Of a stretch of DNA of 64,000 nt, positions 22,111-33,948 are shown in pieces (the stretch's first letter is position 1; the number at the start of each line of letters is the position of its first letter). The translations under genes and the position numbers were made by a program. The DNA comes from Tribonema minus (lineage: Eukaryota > Sar > Xanthophyceae > Tribonematales > Tribonemataceae). The notes under the pieces are model-generated. The model ran no database searches, had not been told where the DNA came from, and worked only from the letters and a program-made list of their open reading frames with translations. The DNA is taken from NCBI GenBank assembly GCA_017506865.1, contig JAFCMP010000268.1:62001-126000 (forward strand), read 5' to 3'.

Positions 22111-23503
22111 TCATGCACCCTGACCGGCAGGCGCGTTATCCAACAAGGCTAGGATCTGTGCTGCGAGCTCAAAGAGACTCTCGCTTCGGCGAGGACTGGG
22201 CTGCACAACTTCAACACCACCACTTTCAGCCCTCGCTTTGAGCCAGCACACAACATATGCGTGCTCACTGCGCTCAGCAGCTGCCAGGCAGTGCTCAACG
22301 AACATGGGCAGCCCTTCTCTTGAAGCCAGCGCAGCGCCGCAAGGTGCCCGCGCTGCGCCGCCGCCTCTGTCACGCTGTTGTCCCAGGGGCAGGGCGGCAC
22401 CTGGTTGTGCGCCCACTCCAGGGCCTCCAGGCTACCCCCCCTTGCCGCCCCCAGAAACGCTTTTGTCTGGCGGCAGCCTTCGCGACGGAGCCAGTCTACG
22501 CTGCGATGTGGCCTCCAGCGGCTGCTGCTAGCGGCAACACATCCGTGCGTGCCATGTGCTGCTCGCCGTATCTGTCGTCGTCCCAATACGCCCCGAAGGC
22601 TTTGGAAGAGTTGATGGTGATGCCATTGACGCAGAGTCGTGCTAGCTCTCCGCTGCTGCGACGCAGCGGCAGCAAGAACTTGAAGTTGTGGGGGAGGCTC
22701 TTCAACGTGAGGTTGCTGAGCAGCAGCGGCGGGCACCACGGCAAGCACGCGTCACGCAGCCACTGCAGCAGCGCGACGTTGCTGCTGCTGGCCGCAGCCT
22801 GCCACATCTCTGACTCTGGCCACTGACCGCTGACGCACGCATAGAGCTGGCGCACGGTTGCGAGGTCACCGGCACGAGCGGCTCTCTCTAGAAAGCCGGC
22901 GCAGAAAGCGGGGGGGCACCCGCTCACCAGCGCCCAGAACGACAGGTTCCAGGATGCGGCGACGCTCGCGAGACTCGTGTCCGCTGTGTAGTCGTGCGGT
23001 GATGGCATGAGACTTTTCTTGCTGCAAGGGCATGTGCATTGTGCACCCCGCCACGACCTGTAGGCCGTACGCCACTCCTTGCACACGCTGGCAACCTGCA
23101 GGTGATGGCCGCCGCTGACGAAATCGAGCAGGACGTGGTCTCGTCCGATGAGCAACGCCAGGACTTCGCGTGGGTCGGCATCTGCTGGTAGCTGCTGCGC
23201 TGGAGGGGGAGGGGCGACTTGCTGGTGCGGTCGCTGAACAGTTGCAGCAGGAGCAGCTCCGAGACTCGGGGCGCCCAGGGCCTCTGTTGACGCATACGAT
23301 CTTTGACCCACACAACTATGGCAGCCACTGCAAGGGACAGCGCCAGCACTACCGCCAGAGAGACAATGTACTCCGGTTGCAGCCGGTACGCTCAGGGCTG
23401 CGCCGGCGTTTGCTGCAGTTGGCGACAAATCTGACATGACGTATCCGGACGCTGGGAACAGTGTATCACTGAGCCCGATCCCGGCTCTGCAGGGACCCAG
23501 CAC
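22111..23503 (-). pseudogene. F-box/ankyrin-type repeat protein gene with two frameshifts
   Basis: From ATG 23503 (or 23437) the protein has an Ala/Pro-rich N-terminus, then an F-box-like segment (LLDFVSGGHHLQVASVCKEW). After that come degenerate ankyrin-type repeats of the style common in algae (LPLAAAAGGHIAA, EAAAQRGHLAALRWLQEKGC). The frame stops at 22496 exactly where GGHIAA should continue into DWLRREGC, which is one frame over; one base appears lost. A second shift near 22304 moves from LRWLQEKGCP into FVEHCLAAAERSEHAYVV. With both corrected the frame runs to a TGA at 22111-22113. Such proteins are substrate adaptors in other organisms. Either a recent pseudogene or two single-base assembly errors. 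Confidence 0.6.
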
Positions 23504-23815
23504 CAGTCATTAAGTGTGGGCAAGGCGCGAGGTGAGCTTCAGTTTTCTGCGCTCTTGAAAACTGTGAAGTGAATCGCAGCAGGTGCGAGTTTTCGGCTTG
23601 AACCGCAGAATACAGTTCCATACAGCGCACGCGGTAATGCACGGTGCAGCACGAGCAGGCTTCAGTACTGAAAGCCAGCGCCATTAGCCCCGCGCTCAAA
23701 GCGAGGAACAGCAACTTCAACTTACAGTGGAAGTATCTGAACTTCCTGTTGACACTGGCCAATGAACGCGCTGATCTCCGGCTAGGCCTAGCGCTGACAC
23801 CAAGGAAGCACAGCG
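23504..23815. promoter_or_regulatory. Bidirectional promoter (F-box/ankyrin gene / MRS2 gene)
   Basis: The two divergent start codons are 312 bases apart, so both promoters share this interval. Nothing like a TATA box is obvious. Inferred from arrangement. Confidence 0.45.
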
Positions 23816-26800
23816 ATGCTTCCTGCCGTCATATCTGAGGCCATGTCGCCGCCTCACGTCAGAAGCAGGCGGCCAACAAACGAGGACTTGAGCACGGAGC
23901 ACGGCGACCATCTGGACGCTATCGAGGTCGGCAGGAGGCTCACAGCAGCGGGCGCAGGCGACCATGCGCTCGATGCGTCAGCTGGTAGCAGCAAGCCCGC
24001 AGGTTGTGCAGCTTTCAATTGTAATGATGATTCGGATTGATGATTAGGATAAGCTCTGTCGCTGGGGATATCGGTATAGTCTTCTACCCTGTGATGGCAG
24101 TTAATGTGAATGTTGAGTACAGTAGTACTGGCAGCGTGGAGCCATCAGCAGCGGCATCTGTGATAGTCACACCCTCAGTCTTGTTTATATCAGCAGTGCG
24201 GCATCTGTGATCTGTGATGGTCACACCTCGGTCTTGTTTATGTCGGCAGTTGCATACCAGCTTTACAATCTTTTCTCAAAGCAGGCGGCATTAAATTCCG
24301 CTTGTAACTGTGACTGGAAGTTACATGTTGTGTCACGCTCTTGTACCCGGGCTTGGCGATACGTGAGCGTGCAGCAGTGCAGTCAGGGCAAGCTAGAGCG
24401 CTTGGAACTTCACCAAACGCATGCGTGCGACCACTGAACACAACGCCACGTTGCAGTGGTACGATACCAGTGTCTCAGCTAACATTACAGGTCTATCATG
24501 AATCTGGAAAGCAAGGACTGGTTGGCTGTGAATGCAGGTCACCTTCAAGGCTGTGACGCATCCGTCAGTGTCATGTTGAAGTGAAAGGCTGGCAACCCTC
24601 GTTTTTGATGCAGCAAACCCTGCTGCTCTCTTCGCCACATTGCCCTCGTCAATCCGTGCTTCTTGTGCAACAATTTTTTGCCTGCAGTGCCAGTTCTTGC
24701 ACACACTGCCATGACATGCATCCTGCATGATTTGCCAGTTGCCAAGGATGGTAATTTTCCCCAACTGCTGTTGCAATGAGAGAGATCACTGATCCAGATC
24801 ATCGTCACACGGCGCGCTTGTCTACCACAGGTGTGATTGCCAAGGAGGTGCTGGTGCAGGTGCCGCGGCGCAGTTCATTCGGCAGCACCATGGAGGGTGT
24901 GCATCTGGACCAGGTCGACACATTTGGTGGAACAGCCCATGTTGATGCAAATGTGAGCCTCTTCAGGAAAAGATTAGCTGTGGTGTAGAGTTGTTTTGAA
25001 GTGCACACGTCATCAGGGTTAGAGGAAGAGTCAAGTTTATGGTTTGAGAAAGGGGTGGGTTCAGGGTTTGAGGAAGGGGTAGGTTTAGTTTAGGACGGTA
25101 CATAGGCTAGCTCTGGCGGCCAATGCTGCCGCTTGATTCTATGACTTCGCAATTGAAACATTTATGCGCAACTGAGGGCCAGCGCCAGCAAACCTCATGA
25201 GTCATTCAGTTTGCAAATGAAGGCAGCTCATGTTGTGATGATAACGCGTTCGCAAGATGATGATTCGAGCAGTAAGCAAGTGGCAGGGTCTGTGCATCGG
25301 CAACGTCATTTTATCGCTGGCTGACCAATATAGCATGCGGTTCCACACGCTCTCTGCACAATTGAGGAGAATCTGCATTGTCACCATGTGCCAGCAGGCG
25401 GTGCACAAGGTTGTGCAATGAGCTCTGATAAGTATGCGCATGCTATTTGCGTAGCTGTAACGATGTAGAGGCAAGCAGTCGAAAGGCAGATATTGACGTT
25501 GCGGCAAGTGTCTGTCGCTCGCAATCACTACTGACTTTATTGTCTGATGACTTTCATGCGAGAATCTGTTTCAAGCTAGCCCAGAGACATTTGCGCCCAC
25601 ACATTCGAGCACGCCTGCTCCCGAGCCCCCCTCTCCCCCCTCCCCACACGCACACGCCATGCCATACTCACATCATCGACACCCAATTTTCAAAATAAAC
25701 TTCAACATGCCACAGGAGGTCCCCTCCGACAGCGCCACGGCCGCCTACGTCAACAAGCTCAAGATCAAGCAGCAGCGCGACCTGGTGTACGAGATACAGG
25801 CCTCGGGGGTCACGGGTTTCCGCGAGACGACGCTGCGCGAGCTGTACGAGTACGTCATGGGCTGCGTGGCAGTTACGGCGAAACTGCCGCCGTCAGACCG
25901 CACCCGCACGTCGCTGCTCCTGCGCTCGCGCCTCAGCCAGGCCTCGCTGATGCTCAGCAATGGCACGGCGGCAGCGGCCGGAGGGGGGTGGGGTACGGGG
26001 GGGGGTGCTGAGGTCAGCAACGTGGCGTCCCCCTCTGTGGTGTCAGCGTCGACGGGGCCGGGGGAGAGTGCCGCCCGCAGGCGTGGGGGGAATGGGGGGG
26101 GGGCTGAGGACAAGCACCCGGGCCCCTCGTTTCTGCACCACAGGTGGGTGGGTGGGGGAGTTGGCTGGTTGGTGTCTGGTAGCGTTTGATAACTTCAACT
26201 TGTGCTCTGACTGTCTACAGGTCGTGTACCATGGTGGGACATAACGTCTGGGGGTAGGCATTGATCTACTTTAAAGCACCATTTGGTGGAACTTCCACCC
26301 TGACAAACTAGGGCTCGGGTCTGATGTGTCAGGTGTAGCCATCAAGAATAGAAATTTGACGACCTCTTGTTGTTTCTGCACCACAAGTGGGATGGCTGGA
26401 CTGAGTTGGATGGTGCCATCATATCGTCATACTCTGCATGGCGCTCACTGCTGAGCGGCGGCCCTACATACCACAGACGTGTAGGGACATGGTGACGGGC
26501 AGAATCACCAAGGGTTAAGTTACAGTTAGGGGTAGGGTTCAACCTGATTGCCTGGGGTGCTCTTCTGCGTCACTGTTGGGTACAACAGAAGCCGGGCCGC
26601 TTTGTGTCGGTGTGATTGATTGCTGTCTCACGCTGAGTGTCTTGACATGTTGCGCTTAAGTGAACTTGAGGTTGAGGCTGATACTCGCACTGTTGGTGTT
26701 GTGTGCCAGACTATGGTCATCGCAGTTGATGTTAATGCATGGCAGAGCGTGTCGCTGCACCGTGACGACCCTGTCCCTTACCCTAAGTAGGGCCCTACTG

Positions 26801-29800
26801 CTCACTCTATATCAAACAGACAGATGAGGAGAGCGTGTGGAAGGCGGGTTGGGCTAGGCACTAAAACTAACCCTAACTGTGGACGCCAACCCTGACCCTA
26901 ACCTCATGAAGGATTGGTGAATTTACCCCTGACTCCAACACTGAGGCAGGTATTGTAGCATGCTCTTTTCCGACTTGACACCCCGTAGACCATCTAATTT
27001 CACCATCCCATTGTTGCTCTAGTCATCCATTTCAGGGAACAAGTCATTTGCTGTGTGATGCTTGCAAGTGCATCGGTGCCATTCGTGATGGGTTCACTGG
27101 CTATTGCTGCGCATTGACCTATACACTTTTAGGCGAGCGTCGAGAAAAAGAAGTCAGAAACAAGTGAAATGATGTAAATGAACAGGGGGGGGGGGTTGAC
27201 AGCAATGAATTTTCTTTATGCACTGAGCACCGCAACATGAGCTTCAGCGATGGCATGGCTTCAAAAACCACTTGCAGGCCTTGAGCTGCACTTGCTCCTT
27301 CACAGTGCACGCCCATTATCACGGTGCAAGTTTTATCTTGTTGATTGAGTCATTGGATTGTTGGGCTGTTGCGCATTGCAGAGACTTGCGGCAACTGTTC
27401 AGCGCCAACACGGCGTCTGAGCCTACCATTGCCGTGCGGCGCCACGTGGTGCTGGTCAACTTTGAGAGCATTCGCGCCATTGTGCTGGTGGACCGTGTCA
27501 TCCTACAGGTATGTATGTATCAAACTTCTATGTACAGACTTCAAGCATGACAATACCTACGTACCTCTCTTCGTGTAAAGTACATAATTGCATACCTCTA
27601 CTCACGTGTGCCATTAGGGTGCTGGGCAGTGTGTAGGCAATTCTGATTGTGTGCAACAATGTGGCGTGGCTGCACTAATGTGACGCTGCTGCTGCACTGC
27701 GATTGCAATGCATAACAGCACCAGCACCAGCGCAGTATGTGGGATCATCACAATGCGCTCAGACTCAGACTCGAGTCTCATGCATGCAGACTCTGGGAAT
27801 TAGGCCACTTGTTTGCACTGTACCACCATGCTCAGCTATATGCATGACACCGTGCCCGCGAATTCAGGGGCGAACCACGCAGCCATGCGTGATATGGGCA
27901 TCTATATGACAATGAGCCTATAATGGGTGCACATCTGTACCGAGGGTTAGGGTTAGCATAGGGTTAGTGCAGTAGCAGGGTGAATTCAATCCCTGCAACT
28001 GCAACTGCAAAGGCGCCTGTCTTCGATGCTAGATACTTTGGTTCGCCATGACTGTGGAGTTACAAAGACGAGTGTAGTGACAGCAGTGGCACCCCGCCTT
28101 GGTTGGTTTTGATATGCGTGGAAGCACCACCTGCGCGATGTGCTGGTGCGTAGGATTGCTCGCATTTTTCGATGAAGGCTCAAATGGACCCTTCCGGCAG
28201 CTGTCATCATGACCATCTGCATGCTGAAACAGAGTATGGCCAGCATCATCGCGTGCAAGTAGAGGGCTGATTGTGCATGATCATGCGAGCATGATCATGT
28301 GCAGTATGTCCTTGATGCAGCATAGAGCTGAACGCCTCCAGTACCTTGACACCAAGTGCGAGACTCAGGGTCAGGGGTAGTCCTACATGAATACCAGTAA
28401 GGAAGTTGCATGCAGCGTTCCGCTCAAGAATACCCCCAGCGCCTTTCAGATGCTTACGTGACCTACACCCAGCGTTATTGAAATCGTTGGAGTCCTGCAC
28501 TGTGTATCACGACAATCACGTCACAAATCATGTGATGAACGCCTGTGCTGAGCACTGCTGTGCAGGTGCCCGCTGGCATTGACTCTGAGCTGCGCGCCAT
28601 AGAGAGGGAGCTGCTGCGCGAGCACGAGGAGATGCTAGAGTTTGAAATCAAGGCCTATGAAGCATTGCTCAGCATCTCGTCTCTCTCCCTGGCCAGGGAG
28701 CTCAAGATTGTAGGTGAGTGTGTTGGCTGAGCAGCTGGCTTGGGTTGAGATCTGGCTTTGAGATCAGGACTGCAGGAGATTTTTGGATTTGAGACGAATG
28801 CATGTGAAGTATTACTCAGCATAATGTCTTTGTCCGTGGCCAGAAGCTCAAGATTGTAGGCAAGTCCTCCGCCTGTGAAGCCACACACTCTTTGAGATCA
28901 AGGCACCTTAAGCAGTGCAGGAGATGCTAGAGGTTGAGATCAAAGCGTATGAAGCATTGCTCAGCATATTATCTCTATCCTTGGCCAGAACCTCAAGATT
29001 GTAGGCAAGTGCTCAGGGGCGACCTGCGTCAGATCGGCCCTAACCCTAGCTCGAACCCTAAGGGGGCTGTAGGCAAGATAGGTTTCGATAGTGGTGGTAA
29101 GCAGGCTCTGCACTCCCCAGGCACAACGCTCAGTTCATGCATCATGCAACTGAGGTAGCGAGAGTAAAGCTGAAGTCACGGCCAGCGAAGCTTGGGCTGA
29201 TGTGCATGAGTCAGGCGCAGGACTCATGAGGAGTGGTAGGCTTGTGTTGGCCTGCAGTGTCCCTAGTGTTAGGGTTAGAGTCAGCTCTAGCACTGCTCAG
29301 ACAAAAATTTCTGTCACTAGCCTTTCTCTCTTGGTGTACATGTTCACATGTCACGGCGAGCTGTAGGAAAGTGCATTGCACCAATGGCAGCAGTGAGTGG
29401 GGCTAAAATGTCATGAGAAAGGGGTTTCAACTCCTACGTCAGACTTCGGGGAAGGGTAGAATGATCCGTGAAGGACATTGTGCCGTCGGTGTAGAGAGAT
29501 GTTCGTGAGGGATACCTGACGGCTTGCACTTATCAGCATATCATTGCTCTGTCCACAACTAGTTTCGACAGGCGTAATACTCACATCTACTTTCTACAAG
29601 CCAGAGGGGTGTATTGACGCCCTCTGATTTTCGTGCACTGCCCGCCATTCCTACTTCAACACCATACTTCAGCAGCAAACCAAAGTTGCCGTGCTGGATT
29701 TGTTGCACGCATTGTGCTAACCCTAACCCTACTTATCGTGCAGAGCCGCGCGTGAAGGACATTGTGGCGCTCATGGAGCTCCCCGGGGGTCATGCCGCGA

Positions 29801-32800
29801 CATCTGCTGAGGCTAACGACAAGGTGCGCCTGTTGAGACATATGTACTGTAAAGGCTCCACGGCTTGGGAATACCTACTGTGAAGTACTGAACAAAAGAC
29901 AGTACCTGCTACTACCGTGTGTGATGTGCCGTTCGCAACCATTGGCCACTCACCGCAGAGACATCGTGAAGCCGGAAAGCATAGGCATATATGTATATAT
30001 GTATATCGCCACCCACTACGCACGTTGACGACAGGCTCGCTTGGGCTGTTTGAGTCAACAGCAAGTGCGGCATTTGAGGGTGTGCTACGGTGCGAGACAT
30101 CTGCAATCACCAAGTGCAGGCGCACATCACGCTCGTTCAACATGTGCAATGCACGCTTGACTTTGTGGGCGCTGTCAGGATGAGACTATCTACCCATTCA
30201 CTCAATAGTGCCCTTGAGCTGAACGTTCGTTTCGGTGCTGTGTGCAAATGTTGTTTGCAAATCAAACGTATGTTACACAACACGTTTCATGCCTGACAAC
30301 AGTGCGCAACACTGTGAAGGCGTGTGTGTGTGATCGAAACTCACGTCGCATCTCTGACGCTGACGACACTGAATCTGTCCCCATTGCCGCTGAGGCAACA
30401 CAACTGACTCACTCAGACTCTGACTCTGGTCCTTGCCGCTGTGCCGGCAGTTCCGGAGCCTGATGAACACAGTGAGCGAGATGGACTCACGCGCCAAGGC
30501 CAGGCGACGAGCACTGCTGAACCTGCTAGAGGAGGCAAGCTAAACTGTAACCTCAAATTATACTTTCATGTATGCTCGTAACTTCAAAGTATACTTTCAT
30601 GTGCACGCCATCTATGGCTTGAACGGTGCACTAGGGCCAGGCGACGAGCGCTGCTGAACCTGCCAGTGAAGACGCAAGCAAACACATATACTCTTGAATA
30701 TACTCCCATGTATGCACGCCGTGTCTGGCTTGTATGGTGCACTTGGGCCAGGCGTTGAGCGCTGCTGAACTTGCTAGTGAGGAGGCAAGCACACACATCT
30801 CTTGAGTATACTCTCATGTATGCACATCGTGTCTGGCATGTACCATGTATGCACGACAGAGACGTGCTGAGCGGTGGCATCCTTGTATGTCGTACATCAG
30901 GCAAAACCATCTGAGCTATCTGAGCCAGAACATGACTTGAACTCTAGCCCTTTAGAGCTTGAATTTCGCAACAGGGGGCACATGCTGAGAGCTGTTTTAT
31001 ATTGTACATCAGGCAAAACCACTAGAGCCAAAGCTCACCTGCGAAGTGTACTCTCATATATGCACACCCTGCCTGCCTTGCTAGCGCGCCTAAATTTTTG
31101 TGGGAGCTGGGCCGGAGCATCGGCCGCATGTGCTGCTGACTGCGTAACAGCAACACACAGATAATGCGCACCTGTAGGTGGACTTGCAAGTTGAAGTTTT
31201 GCGGTTGAAATTTCCTCGTTGTGATGCAGCACTGCACCAGGCAGGTCACTACCAACAGGGCTTGAAAGCAGATGCCACCGTCATCCATTACCATGCACGC
31301 ATATCTTGATCCCCGTAGGCGTTGCACAGACAGCATCAACAGCGTTTAATGCTTCTGCGAAAGAAAGTTGAAGTTGGGTCGCGCTGCTGTCACCCCTCCC
31401 CTGGGGGCGGCGGGACGCACCTCAGCGCCTATGATGATCGTTGTCCCTTGATTTGGTCATGTTCATTGCGTGCACATTTCAAGTGACATCACTCACAGTC
31501 ATCTGAACTGTACAGTCATTCTATTTCCGGTGCTGCATTTGCATTTAGGTGTGAAGCGCATCGCACGATTGCGGTTCGAGCTACCTTAGCCTGACTCTGA
31601 CTCTGACCGTGTCTTTAGGTTTAAGGTTAGCTAACGCTACTTAACCCTACCTACCCGCATCTTCATGCTCGTTCTAAGCTGGTGTGATGTCGAAACGTGT
31701 AACATCACGCAGGATGAGGATCTTGCCATGATGCAGCTCACCAAAATGAGAGAACACCCGGAGAACTACGCGCTGCCGCTATCACATGAAGTGGAAGAGG
31801 TGAGACACCATCTTCATGTTAAAAGTGAGGTTCCACTGTAGTGTAAGTGTACACCAGCAGGCGTGTGTATTCCGAGGGAAGCTTTCCCTGAACAACAGGG
31901 TCAGGATCAGAGCTGAGTGTGGGTTAGCGTCGCAGCATAAGCCTGCCATGGTTTCGGAAGTAGCATTTGTGTCATCTGGTGACACAATGCCTGCATCGCA
32001 CTGTGCAGCTTTTACTCATGCACGACAGGTTGTACCTGAAATTTGCACCATGCGTGACATGGCAGCTTCAATGTCAACTCAATGTCAACAGCTTTTTGAC
32101 CCATTGCGCTTGTGTATGCTTCACCACCCCCATAATGCCATGTCACTTGAACAGCTACCAGCTGCAGCTGCTGTGCAGTTCACCGACCCATTGCACTGCA
32201 TCGCTCTCACACCCTACCTCCCCTGATACGCTGTTCTACCTCACTCCATTGCTCTCATGCCCTACCTCCCCTGAGACACTGTTCCACCTCGGTGCTGATA
32301 TCTCACTTCATTCAAGAATGTCTCTTGATTACAGTAGTATCTGTCTGATGATGCCATTTCGTATACTTCTTGATAGATGTACATGTAGATTTTCATCCGT
32401 GCTTGTACTGATCATCTGTTCCAGCGCATTGGTGTCATGTCCTACCTTGCCCTTATGTAATACTTTTCTACTCCAATCACGTTGCCTCACTTGCTGTGCG
32501 CGCTCACGTGTGGTCGATACAACGCATCTCGGTACCTGTGGTGTAGTGTAGTACAGATACAGAGATTTGCTGTATTGACAAACCTGGGCGCACGCCTGAT
32601 GAGTTTCTCATTTGGCGACAGTCTCTCATGGTGCCTTCCACTCTTGTTCTTCTTTTTCCCTCGCAGGACCACGAGGAGGTAGAGCTCCTCTTGGAGAGCT
32701 TCCTGCAAGAGATCACATCGCTGTCCAACGTGCTGGAGGGCATGGGGTCTCGCATGCGCAACACAGAGACACTCATACAGGCACGTGATGTTCATGATGG

Positions 32801-33948
32801 CGTCTAAAGTGATCACGCATTCATTCATTCATTCATACATTCATACATTCATTATCTTCATTGCTCATCCCCTGAAAGGGCATGGGCTCCCGCATGCGTA
32901 ACACACAGACACTCATACAGGCATGTGCTGTGGTCATGATGTGGGTGAACGTGATCATTCATGCATTCATTCATTCATTCAGTCATTCAGTCATTCATTC
33001 AGTTGTTGATCCCCTGATAGGGCACCGCATACGCAATACAGAGACTCTCATACAGGCATGTGGCCATGACTGTTTCAGCGTCATCATTCATTCATGTACT
33101 CATTGAAAGAATGAAGGCGACATTGAACGTGACCAATCAAATCCCTGTCACCATACAAAATATATGAAGGTAATCATGCAAGAGCCTGCACCAACACATC
33201 ATGCAGTCCCCCACTGAAGGCAGACTTGTGCGTTAACAGGTGTGCTTGCAGCCCCACCATAATGAAATCTGAAGTTTTTATTTGTTGCGGCCCGTTCAAG
33301 CGCACCTGTGGTTGATTAGTTTTTTTTTGTGCGTTGACGAGGCCAAGCCCAATCATCGGGCAGCAGTGGATTCCGACTATCGAAGTTGAGGTTTCAGGGA
33401 GATCGACACGGTGCAAACAAATAAGTTTGCTTCATACACACACATACTCTTTGAAATCTGTGGAAGTTGTTGTTGAAGTTATCCTTGTGCTCCATCCTGG
33501 TCTTGCATGCGCACTTGCTGCAGCAGCGTGCATCAACAGGTCGGCAATTCCTGCTGTCAGGAAGGGTTAGCGTTACGGTCGGGGTACATCACACTGCAGC
33601 TTTGTGCACAACACTGCTGAATGCTTTCGCTGGCTGCTGCAAACGCTGCGAGCTGCACATACCTCTAACTGTTTGTTCCGGTTGACTTTGCCATACCAGG
33701 TCAAACTGGACATAGCCCGCAACCAGCTGCTCACCGCCAGTACCATCTTTTCGCTGGTGGCCATGTGCCTGAGCTTCGGCGCTGTCATCACGGGTCTCTT
33801 TGGAATGAACCTCAACAATGGCCACATGGACACTGCAGACAGCCACCAGTGGTTCATTGGCGTGGCCATTTCATTTGCCACTATCTGTTTGCTCTGGGGT
33901 GGCGGCACCTTCTGGTACTTCAACAGGAAGGGCATCTGGGTGTCATGA
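23816..33948 (+). CDS. MRS2/CorA-type magnesium transporter
   Basis: Ten exons with matching phases: 23816-24002, 24831-24952, 25716-26143, 27382-27508, 28566-28713, 29744-29823, 30451-30534, 31713-31799, 32667-32780, 33700-33948; 541 residues. MRS2 marks in order: RDLRQLF created across the 26143/27382 junction, VVLVNFESIRAIVLVDRVIL, EMLEFEIKAYEALL, ELKIVEPRVKDIVAL, EVELLLESFLQEITSLSN, VKLDIARNQLL, then membrane helix 1 (FSLVAMCLSFGAVITGLF) ending in the signature GMN at about residues 494-496, and helix 2 (WFIGVAISFATICLL). The family forms pentameric Mg channels in mitochondria, plastids or vacuole; the N-terminus shows no clear transit peptide, so location is open. Two introns use GC donors (after 30534 and 32780). 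Introns after exons 5, 7 and 9 contain extra copies of those exon ends. Exons 1-2 fit by phase and splice sites only. Confidence 0.9.
24151..24250. repeat. ~50-bp imperfect tandem duplication in MRS2 intron 1
   Basis: Two units starting GCGGCATCTGTGAT and ending CTTGTTTAT...GGCAGT/CAGCAGT lie at 24151-24197 and 24198-24250. The second has a small internal insertion. Confidence 0.8.
28772..29010 (+). repeat. Two extra copies of the end of MRS2 exon 5
   Basis: The last ~85 bases of exon 5 (28629-28713) recur at 28772-28859 and 28918-29004 inside the next intron. Both end CTCAAGATTGTAG and are followed by GCAAGT, a GC-type donor, where the true exon has GTGAGT. Copy one carries frame-breaking changes; copy two is closer (GAGATGCTAGAGGTTGAGAT). 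Probably tandem duplications that have decayed. Confidence 0.85.
30493..30860 (+). repeat. Tandem copies of the end of MRS2 exon 7 and its donor
   Basis: The exon 7 end (GGCCAGGCGACGAGCACTGC ... GAG, then GCAAGC) recurs at 30634-30680 and 30744-30790. The intron portion with TATACT(T/C)TCATGTATGC is repeated with it. Each copy keeps the GCAAGC donor. The repeat period is 110-140 bases. Confidence 0.85.
32816..33060 (+). repeat. Two copies of the end of MRS2 exon 9 plus TTCA microsatellites
   Basis: GGCATGGG(G/C)TC(T/C)CGCATGCG and CACTCATACAG from exon 9 recur at 32879-32920 and, shorter, 33021-33054, each followed by a GCATGT donor like the true GCACGT. ATTC/TTCA simple repeats fill 32816-32852 and about 32955-33002 between them. 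Confidence 0.85.
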
